In this document: positions 56,334-64,000 of the stretch, piece by piece
Layout: each line of letters begins with the position of its first letter
Position numbering within the stretch: the first letter of the stretch is position 1
From: Moniliella sp. 'wahieum'
Taxonomy: Eukaryota; Basidiomycota; Moniliellomycetes; Moniliellales; Moniliellaceae
Direction: 5' to 3'
NCBI GenBank assembly: GCA_003971905.1
Contig: RSEE01000005.1
Location: 558,001 to 622,000, forward strand
DNA: 64,000 nt
Notes under the pieces: model-generated
What the model was told of the DNA's origin: nothing
The model's input: only the letters and a program-made list of their open reading frames with translations
Database searches by the model: none
Made by a program: the position numbers and the translations under genes

Positions 56334-59038
56334 GGTCTCTGTCCTGCACCCCCCCTGCAGCAGCCTAATGCCAGCCTCGACCGACCTGGCTCAATGCTCG
56401 GCACGGTTAGCCCCTCCCCTCTTCCCGCCACCCACCCCATCCGTCATGATGTCACGTCCGGTGTACCAGCCTGATCAACAACCCTTGGATGGCTTCATCT
56501 TCCCCCACCACCTGACCAAGTTGATCCCCTGGCCCATGCCCATGCTATGTATGCATCTGTTTTGGCCCACCTGATGACGCTGTGTTCGGCTGGTCAACTC
56601 GCAACACCGTCGATGCACCCCAACGGTCACAAGGTTTGTCGACTCCCTACTAATACACCATGGTGTGCCTCTTCATGCATAAAAAATACTGACACCCCCC
56701 TTGTATAGCCTACCGAACCCGTCTCGTTTTACGATGTGCAACAAAAGATCCAGCGCCACGGATACGTTTATCCTTCGGAATTCGAGATGGACGTATTGAA
56801 GATTCTTTCTGACGGTCTTGTTGCCTCCAAGATAGGCACGCCGGGAATATGGCCAAGTCGCTCGGATGCAGCATGTTTATATGGAATTGGTCAACTGGCC
56901 CCCGTTCAGCTCCATTGCCGGAATTGAGTCCCACATGGATGCGGTCATGCACCTGTCCGCACTAGAGCCTGCACCATTTGCTTCGGTTTCTAATGGTCCA
57001 GGGGAGGCGGCACTGGAAAAGTCCACTTCCAGTAGTTGTGATCGTGCCCTTCGATGAAGTTCAACTTGGCGTACCATCCACGCTTGCCCACCGTGAAAAG
57101 GTGTTCTTTGATCATGCCGTGTTCAAAGGCCAGACATACCGTGTCGGTGACTGGGTCCATGTGCTGAATCCATCGGATCTGTCCAAGCCTATCGTTGGGC
57201 AAATTTTCAAGATTATACAGAAGTTGGCGTCGTCGAGTTCGCATTCATCAAATTCCTCTTCTTCCTCAAACCAAGTTGGGGCACCCACCACTTTCAACCA
57301 ATATTACTTTTCCATCTGCTGGTATCATCGCCCGGAGGACACGGTGCACCCTCCCTCCCGGCGTTTCTTGCCCCATGAGGTCGTCAAGACGGGGATTATG
57401 TGGACCACAAGGTCCAAGACATTGTGGAGCGCTGTTACGTTCTATTCTACACCCGTTACATTCGTGGCCGACCCACCTCTGCCGTGTGGAATAAAGAACG
57501 CGAGCAACTCTACGTGTGCCAGTATCGCTATCATGACCAAACATGGAGGTTCAACAAGATCAAGTCATGGAACTCTTGCATTCCTGAAGAGCTGCGAGGA
57601 GTTGAACCCCCGTTGGATCTGTTCCCTGCATCCGTTATCTCGGACCGTCAACCGTCGCCTTTCCTTACAGGAACGGCGGATGGTCCGGGTTATTTGTGCC
57701 CAGAACCGGAGATATCTCCCATTGAGGTATCGCAATACACGCCTCAGGGACGTAAGCGCTCAGCCAAGGATGCGGGTCTAGACTTCTCCGTGACTCAGAG
57801 GTCTTCTTTCTATCTATCTCGTCCAGAAGCTCAGCCACTTTCGATCATGGTTCCGAATTCTGCAGCGGGACAGTGGTCTGCAACTGTTGCTCAGGAGCTC
57901 AGTCCTCTACCCTCCCCTCATGCTCCCCATGATGCAGCCTAACGCTTGGCCTGGCTCACTCTCGCCGATGTCAGGGATCCCAATGGCTTCTCGGACCGTG
58001 TCAGCAAGTGGTGTACTGGACATTGGCTTTCGCCAGGGGTTTTCTCTGGAAGAAGAAAGTGGGGCACGAATTCCTCATTCCGCAGGCCTATCACCTTCTC
58101 AAACGTTCGTTCGGTAGTGCACCATTGATGGATACTCCCCACCTAGCCCCCCCGTCCCCTTGCTCCGTTACTTTCCCTGTTACGCATCATCCTTTGAGAC
58201 AAGGGGTTACCTCCTCATCGATGGTGATGACCCCATCCCGGCGCGTTGCGCCGGAGGAACGGATTCAAAATGGGCTCACACACCTGCTGCGACGGCTCAG
58301 GAATCCTCCATCCCGGAACTCACCTTTGATTCCCTTGATTCATCAGCATGGACTAGCCCGGCCACCCCCGCGCTCTCAATGGATGCATCTGCATTAGCCT
58401 CATGGCAAACCGCAGCCCCTGTCTCCGGCTGTGTACCCTCGACCATGCGCGCTCCAGCAACCTTCAGCTCAGGCGGGAGGACTTCTTGTTCCGCAACCAT
58501 CCCCATCTGGGCGGCCGTCGCAATGGTCTGCGCGAAGCTGGGACGGTCAGATGGCATTGCCCAGACGGCGAGCTGCTCTCTGCACCGGCGTCTCCCACGG
58601 TCTTGCGTCGAGCTTCATTCGATACTCTCTTTCCCACCAATGACACATGTTTGCCTATGAAAGAGGCTACTGTTCAACTTGATGCTCCCTGGGTGAGCAG
58701 GTTTCCGAGACTCTCCCTAATATGCCACTCACTTCGTCGCTGGGTCCGGACTCAGTTCACATGCTGAGCGTGGCGGACTCTTCCATGCCCTCTCACTTCT
58801 ATCCGTCCACTTCTGCATCCACTTTCGCCCCTGTCATACAGCAGGAGGGGCCTTCTTCGCCCAAATTGCTTACGATTCCCTGGGAACCTATGCCGTCCCA
58901 GGCTGACATGACCTCCTCATCTCTTATTGCCAATCAGCTATCTCCACTGTCTGGGCCGACCGACCGGCCGAGGACGGTTCCTTCTCCTTTGACAAGTTTT
59001 TGCCTTTGGGAGCAGGGTCTGAGACCACACTGGTGTAA
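56334..59038 (+). CDS. RSC-type bromodomain/BAH protein (Rsc1/Rsc2-like)
   Basis: Rsc1/2 proteins are subunits of the RSC chromatin remodeller. A partial bromodomain-like region spans VSFYDVQQKIQRHGYVYPSE, FEMDVLKI and, in another frame, MQHVYMELVNWPPFSSI. The BAH domain is unmistakable: FKGQTYRVGDWVHVLNPSDL, SKPIVGQIFKIIQ, ICWYHRPEDTVHPPSRRFLP, HEVVKT, then VQDIVERCYVLFYTRYIRGR, RFNKIKSWNSCIPEELRG and PLDLFP. The tail in several frames is Ser/Pro-rich with KKKVGHEFLIPQAYHLLKRS, and probably ends FDKFLPLGAGSETTLV at TAA 59036-59038. A 75-bp intron lies at 56634-56708 (GTTTGT donor, TATAG acceptor). A pyrimidine tract with CTAG at about 56313 suggests another exon upstream, so the start is uncertain. 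Several frame shifts occur. Confidence 0.82.
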
Positions 59039-59981
59039 ACACTGTGGTACACGATCGCATGACGCTGCTCTCAGAGCCGCTACTGGTATCTCTTCTCTAT
59101 GATGCCTATACCATTTCCCCCAAATCCCTTTCCGCGATTCTCCAGATTCTATTCTCGCCCACGACGTGTTTTTTTGCTCTGTACGCCTTGCCAAGACACG
59201 GATCTTCAGTTTTAGCTCACTTGCCCCGACCGATCCCCTCCTCACTACGCCTCTGCCTCCGTCTCTTTCATGACTAGCCCAAACTCTATTTGGCACACGC
59301 TCCTTTATGTGCTCGTCTCTCTCGTCCACGTTTCACACGTTCTGATTTCTTCGTGCCACCTCTTCCTTTACGAACATATTTTTGCTACGTGCGAAATGAT
59401 AGGCATCAACACCCACTGTTTTTTGGGATGTCTGATTATAACGCCCACGGGCCACGCACAACCATTAGTATGTCTACGTCGTTGCTTGGTCTCCTGTTTT
59501 CCCAATCGATATATACACTTGAATTTAATTTGAACCCAGCGATGAGAGCTGCACGGGCGACCGGTCGGTCAGGCACACTTGCGCCGGTGAATCTGAGGAC
59601 GGGCATCATGTCAAAATGGAAGAGAAGGTGGGAGCGGAGGTGGCCCTAGCTCCCGATGTCATCTCTATCACTGCGCTCACATGAACTGATGTGAATTGAA
59701 ACATTGTTGGCAGAGGCGCAGCGCCGAAATATACCTGAAGGGCCAGGCGCCGGCTGCCGGTTATGGCTTCGCCTGTACACCACAACACAAGACTCGAAGG
59801 TTATTCTGTTATATACCGCGTGACGGTGAGTGAAGCTTGAAGTGCATACCAGAAGGATGGTGGAGCCTGTGCAGCCCATTCGCGTCTACTGTCGTAGTCT
59901 TGACACAGTATTCCGACGACATTACCGCCGAGCACATCCGCTCCGAACTTCTGGAAAAGGTCATCAAAGAAGAGGACCTCT

Positions 59982-60125
59982 TGTTGAGGGTAGTGCTAGG
60001 GTCCCCCGGCACGGCCCTCAATATTCAATGGATCAGTGGCGCTCGCTTAGCCGGGGGGAAGAGTTCCGCTCGCAGGGCGCAACGCCCCACTGCTCGCTGC
60101 ATCTCCCTCCCTCTCTCCTTTCTCT
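59982..60125 (+). repeat. Inverted repeat Z, left arm
   Basis: About 144 bp match the reverse complement of 61501-61636 at roughly 80 percent by eye. Shared blocks include GAGGGTAGTGCT, GGAAGAGTTCCGCTCGCAGG, TGCTCGCT and a CATCTCCC-CTCTCTC end. The arms point inward across about 1.4 kb. Confidence 0.75.
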
Positions 60126-60492
60126 GATCTGAGAGAGCACACCGGCGGCGGTGCTTTACTGCTTTCAGCCTCAGGCCCCTCAGGAGGCTCATCAGCCTCG
60201 GCCTATCAATCTCGGGCCGCTTTGTGATTGGAGAGGGTCACATGATGCACATGATGCATGATGCATGATGCATGAGATGATGATGATGTTGATGACCACA
60301 AGCTGGCGGTGGTTTTCAAGTAAGAATCTTAATCTTTAATTACCATATGGCAGGACCCATCAAAAAGTGGCAACCCTACTGCTCCCCGACCTGCACGTGA
60401 CGGGGCTGGCTGGCTGCGCCAAGTATCGGGCATATGACCGACGCGTCCCTCCACCCACTTAAAATGCCCCCTACCCGTGTACTCACCGCCGG

Positions 60493-60534
60493 TGTCCCCA
60501 TTGCGGCACCAACGACCATACTGCTTCAAGGTGC
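60493..60534 (+). other. CCHC zinc-knuckle-like coding fragment
   Basis: This 14-codon stretch encodes CPHCGTNDHTASRC, a textbook C-x2-C-x4-H-x4-C zinc knuckle. A second, imperfect knuckle-like peptide follows within 60 bp. Such motifs occur in RNA-binding host proteins and in the nucleocapsid part of retroelements. It is isolated, looks broken and cannot be assigned to either source. Confidence 0.4.
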
Positions 60535-60840
60535 CCCTCAATCCACGCCCACGGTTGTGCCCCCACTGCCGTCGACCTGGCCACAAGGCTGCCGCGGAGC
60601 GGTGGAGCAAGGAGGAGATGTGGAAAGCAATTGGGGTCTTTGCGACAAAAATAAGGTGGGGGGGGAGAAGGACAAGAAGAGGGGGGGAGGACAAGAGAGA
60701 GGGGGGGACAAAGGGAATTGGTGGAAGGATGGAGCAAGGATGATCGATGGTCCAGAGGTGGCGGGATCGATCTCCACGTAACGTGAATTACGACGACCCT
60801 GTCGCAAGCGGGCCCTGCCAGGGGGCTCGCTCAGGTTGGT

Positions 60841-61056
60841 GGGGCAGTCCCTTAGGTGAAAGACGACTCACGGTAGTTTCGGGCTTGGGCTACTTGGTGG
60901 TTCCGAGCGAGGTGGAGAAGCCTTTGGGCGTGAAGCCGAGGCGGGCTGCTGGCGCGTGGCAAGGGTGCGTATACGCCGGCGGGAGGGTAGCATCGTGTGT
61001 GAAGCCTCCGGGGCTGAGAGAGGTAGATGCAGTGGAGCGGACAGACACTGCCAGGC
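60841..61056 (-). repeat. Dispersed repeat X, copy 2
   Basis: This is the partner of 19033-19251, in reverse orientation, lying between the two Z arms. The best-kept part is the end nearest 60841, with AGCCCAAGCCC and AAACTACCGTGAGTCG. Confidence 0.7.
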
Positions 61057-61500
61057 TGCGGCATGGCAGTGGCTGTGAAAGGAACCCACGCGACATGTTG
61101 TGGTACGGGGAACCGACGCGGCTGATGGAAGGCTCGCGCGACTGGGCAGATGGAAAGCTGGAGGATGAGGTTGGATGATGAAGATGATGCAGCTAAGTGG
61201 AGACGAGAGGTGCCTGTATTACTGAATCAATTGGCTGGAAACGTTCAGGAGTTTGGCAGGAAAGGCGGGAAGGGACGAGAAGGGAAGGTGAGATAAAGGA
61301 TCTCTACCAATCGAGGATGCTGACTGTTGGTGGCCCCTTTTTGGTAACCCACCGCACTGGGATAGATGTTGACAGAGCGAAACAGACGAACCTGCTATAG
61401 AGTGCGACTTGGGAGCACTCGCGATCCTATGGATCAGCTGCAATGCAGCCTTCAGACAAGGCGTGAAGGCAAGTTCAAGCACATCTGAATTGAAGGGAAG

Positions 61501-61636
61501 GAGACAGGAGAGAGAGAAGGGAGATGAAGCGAGCAGGGCGCGCGCGCCCTGCGAGCGGAACTCTTCCGCCCGGTTAAGTGAGCGTCACCGATTTACCGAG
61601 GACCGTGCAAGGGAACCCCAGCACTACCCTCCAACA
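61501..61636 (-). repeat. Inverted repeat Z, right arm
   Basis: Reverse-complement partner of 59982-60125. It contains the small hairpin GCGGAA-GAG-TTCCGC also seen in the left arm as GGGGAAGAGTTCCGC. Weaker similarity may continue outward toward 61690. Confidence 0.75.
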
Positions 61637-62232
61637 GAAGCAAGCGAAGACTGCGAAGGCACTAAGAATGTCATCCGATAGCAATTCCTCGTTTCCAATG
61701 TGTACCGACGGTCGGGAGCTGGTTCATTTCCTTGTTCCGCAGTTAAGCCCCTGGCGGCGACTGGCTGCTTGATGTTTCCTCTGTAGGCGTTTCCTCTGTA
61801 GGCGTTGCTGGCTGGCTTAGACCACCACCAGTAGTGCAATTGCCTCACCCTTGAGGACCTGATATCACAGCACAGGCCTCAGGCCTCAGGCCTCAGGACT
61901 CCAGGTCTCATCGATCATCACAGCGGAAAAAAACAGCGGAGCTTCTCGATAGGCTGAGGCCTCGGCCTGAGGCTCAGGCTTGAGGTGAGGCTTGAAGTTC
62001 AAGCTTGAGGAGGGACTGAAGCTTGAAGAAGCATGGCCAAGCGCACGAGCCATCCTATCGTCATCATGCATCATGCGCGTGCGTCACGCGTCATGCATAT
62101 CCATTTGCTTGTGCACGGTGCAATCTAGCTCCAAAATAGAACCCCGCGATTACATCATCGCTTAATTAGTCCCAACTCGCTCGCCTTCTTCGCCGTAAGC
62201 AAGCAACGACACTGCTTCTTGTTGCCACCATC

Positions 62233-62990
62233 ATGTTCTCTCGTTCTACCCTCGCTGCTATTCGCCCCTTGCTGCCTCCGCTGGAGTGTGTTGGGTACCT
62301 CCGCCCTGCGTGCCTGCATCCCTGCAGCTCGCCCTGCCTTTTCGGCTTCCTTCCACGGTTCAGCCCAGGCCGGGCTGCAAAGCACGCGCAAGACTTGTGC
62401 GGACGACGACGGACGAAACGGCTGCTACGCCTGAATCCCCTCCTCGCGTGGAGCCGAAGAACGTGCATGAGCACCCCCGATCTGGATTGAGATGTGAACT
62501 ACGAGACGCTGGGCCAACTGTGTTGACCCCTGTTGAGGGCGGTGAGGGAGCCAAGTTGGAAACCAGCATCGCCCTCATCGACTTTTACGCCGACTGGTGC
62601 GGGCCCTGCAAGGCGCTGTCGCCCTTGCTGGAGAAGCTTGCCAAGGAAGAGGGATTGGACACGACGTCATCTCGCTCGATGTGGACAAAAACCCAGAGAT
62701 TGCCCAGGCTTTCCAAATTACGGCGCTGCCGACGGGTATGGCCTGTACCCAGAACAAGCCGGTGCGACGCTGTACGTGCCCTCCCGCCTACCACATCTCT
62801 TCCAGGTTTGAATCGGACTTGCTAACCTGTTGGATCTCGCATTCGTCCAAGGCCTCTGCCCGAAGAAGCTTTGCGCCAATTTGTTCAGGACCTTCCTACT
62901 CTAGCTGCTGAGGACGCTAAGGCGGAAGAGGCCCTGACCGCTGCTGAGGCCGACGAAGCTGCCTCCGAGTCCGGGCCGACAAAGCAGTAA
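62233..62990 (+). CDS. Thioredoxin, probably mitochondrial
   Basis: Thioredoxins reduce protein disulfides. ATG 62233 opens MFSRSTLAAIRPLLPPL, an Arg/Ser/Leu-rich presequence-like leader of about 70 residues that suggests mitochondrial import. The domain has VLTPVEGGEGAKLETSIALI, DFYADWCGPCKALSPLLEKL (active-site WCGPC at 62595-62609), then in another frame HDVISLDVDKNPEIAQAF and QITALPT with the cis-proline. A likely intron (GTACGT near 62773, TGCTAAC branch, acceptor near 62850) precedes LPEEALRQFVQDLPTLAAE and an Ala/Glu-rich tail ending at TAA 62988-62990. Frame changes occur in the leader and after the active site. The acidic C-terminal tail of about 35 residues is longer than usual for a thioredoxin. 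Confidence 0.85.
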
Positions 62991-64000
62991 TGTTTCCATC
63001 TCTCAGTGCACCAATTAATCTCCCTTTTTGATCCATGCATGTACAGTCTCTGAAAGTGGGCATATACGTAGCTCGGCATAACCCGATCCAAGTAGCCCTT
63101 CTCCCCAATTTTTGCGTCCCCCCCGTGCCTCAGCCGGATGTTCATCCTGCTGGCAATCTGTCTCTGGGGGTCATATTATGCTTCTGAGTTGTGGCCCCAC
63201 AAGAGGCAGGGAAAGGTATGTGAACTATTCCACTCCATTGCATAATCAACGTTCAACGCAGTCAACAAAGCCAGGGCTGGGCTCAGTCAAACCTTGTTGC
63301 CGAAGCACACTGAATGGCGATGAAGCCGAAGCTTGCTCTGTGGGGCTACCTCAAATTTGTTGGTGCCTCATCGCCAAACCCATTGTGCGCGTTGCAATGT
63401 CTAAGATAGAGCTGAAAGAGAAGCACAACGATTCCACTGATGTGACGCCACACTGGAGTAGTGTCACCGGCAGCTCCAGTCCGGTCGACCTCTGGCGGTG
63501 CATTCCTTTCGGGAAGAGTATTCCTTACTGGAGGCCACAGGAATACTCTATGGCCTGTGTAATATACAATAGCTCATGTACAATAGACACCAACTACCAT
63601 ATCTGTCAGTCTGATTCTCGAGTTCCTAACAAAATTGAGAAGGTCTAGGTGTGGAGCTACAGACTGTTCTGAAGTTCATCCACAGCGTGTGGCGTATCTG
63701 AGGAGATAATAGGCATTTAACGATGTCCAACATCCTGCTTTATTCCCCTGACCTTCTATATATACTTTCCTATATATACTTTTCCTTGTCGACGCTTGCG
63801 CGTGTGGACCATAGGTCAAACTAATTGGCCTCGACTTTGCATCACCTAATACGGGGGCGGTCTGTGGATTGCCCAGCTCTGTGTGGGCCAACAGATGCAA
63901 AAAGAGGATCGACCTAGTATCGCTCTCTATTACGAGGAGGGGAAAAATGGTCGTACATGTGCTGGCTGTGGCTGCTGCGTTGCTGATGTTCCTGTCGATC
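62991..64000. other. Window end, no recognised gene
   Basis: A plus-strand frame from ATG 63178 to 63648 (156 codons) is open but resembles no family. It contains a perfect inverted repeat at 63515-63525 and 63539-63549 (AGAGTATTCCT and its complement), which argues for noncoding DNA. The last 350 bp show nothing I can name. Confidence 0.45.

Larger units (their letters stand above)
59039..62232. other. Intergenic region with an inverted-repeat-bounded block
   Basis: No complete gene is recognised. It contains the inverted repeats Z-left and Z-right, repeat X2 and a zinc-knuckle-like fragment between them, plus ATGCATG (60251-60275) and AGGCCTC (61873-61897) arrays and a 15-bp duplicate TTTCCTCTGTAGGCG near 61775-61804. 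A plus-strand frame at 59900-60060 reads SDDITAEHIRSELLEKVI and looks protein-like but is not identified. Confidence 0.5.

Noticed and set aside
60430-60780. Calling the zinc-knuckle fragment a retroelement remnant
   Set aside because: No reverse transcriptase, integrase or terminal repeats typical of LTR elements were seen nearby. The motif al1one does not distinguish host from element.

Overview
The window is nuclear DNA of a basidiomycete fungus, most likely a smut-lineage yeast or fungus (Ustilaginomycotina). The grounds are short introns of about 60-100 bp with GTATGT/GTACGT/GTAAGT donors and CTAAC/CTAAT branch sites, a Kss1/Fus3-class MAP kinase close to the Ustilago pheromone-pathway kinases, eIF3 subunit L, Sec72, Arp9 and an Rsc1/2-type bromo-BAH protein. 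The lineage call is an inference. No tRNA, rRNA, CRISPR or intact autonomous mobile element was seen.

Layout: RPL4 3' end (1-285); mitochondrial bL31 (1.3-1.7 kb); a 26-bp minisatellite; SEC72 (3.0-3.7 kb); LEO1 and ARP9 as a divergent pair (4.7-8.4 kb); an unassigned Ser/Pro-rich protein (9.1-10.0 kb); carnitine acyltransferase (11.1-14.0 kb); SUMO protease ULP1 (16.6-18.5 kb); a CHID1-like GH18 protein (19.9-21.6 kb); acyl-CoA thioesterase (23.2-24.6 kb); RPL3 (25.2-26.4 kb); one or two unassigned low-complexity proteins (27.4-31.2 kb); a Cdc7/Cdc15-class kinase (33.6-37.3 kb); an acyltransferase-3 protein next to a membrane-anchored GH16-like protein (39.9-43.3 kb); a repeat island (43.3-47.2 kb); a MAP kinase divergent from eIF3L (47.3-51.0 kb); a peroxisomal SCP2 protein (52.0-52.5 kb); a repeat-rich gap (52.5-56.3 kb); an RSC-type BAH protein (56.3-59.0 kb); an inverted-repeat-bounded block (60.0-61.6 kb); and a thioredoxin (62.2-63.0 kb).

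The genes are ordinary housekeeping and signalling genes. Arp9 and the BAH protein would both belong to SWI/SNF-RSC remodelling. The carnitine acyltransferase, thioesterase and SCP2 protein would all serve peroxisomal or mitochondrial acyl metabolism. These genes are not clustered into pathways.

Two features stand out. First, nearly every multi-hundred-codon gene, including the essential RPL3, needs one or more reading-frame shifts, and those I could resolve are single-base losses in short homopolymers. This most likely reflects residual indels in the assembly rather than gene decay. Second, the intergenic DNA carries many short arrays with a 7-bp period. Each unit is a 6-bp palindrome (ACGCGT, ATCGAT, AAGCTT, ATGCAT, ACCGGT, ACTAGT, AACGTT, AGGCCT or ACATGT) plus one spacer base. 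I know of no described system that explains this, and it is the best candidate for something new here. Three small dispersed repeat families, named X, Y and Z here, add to the unexplained intergenic content.
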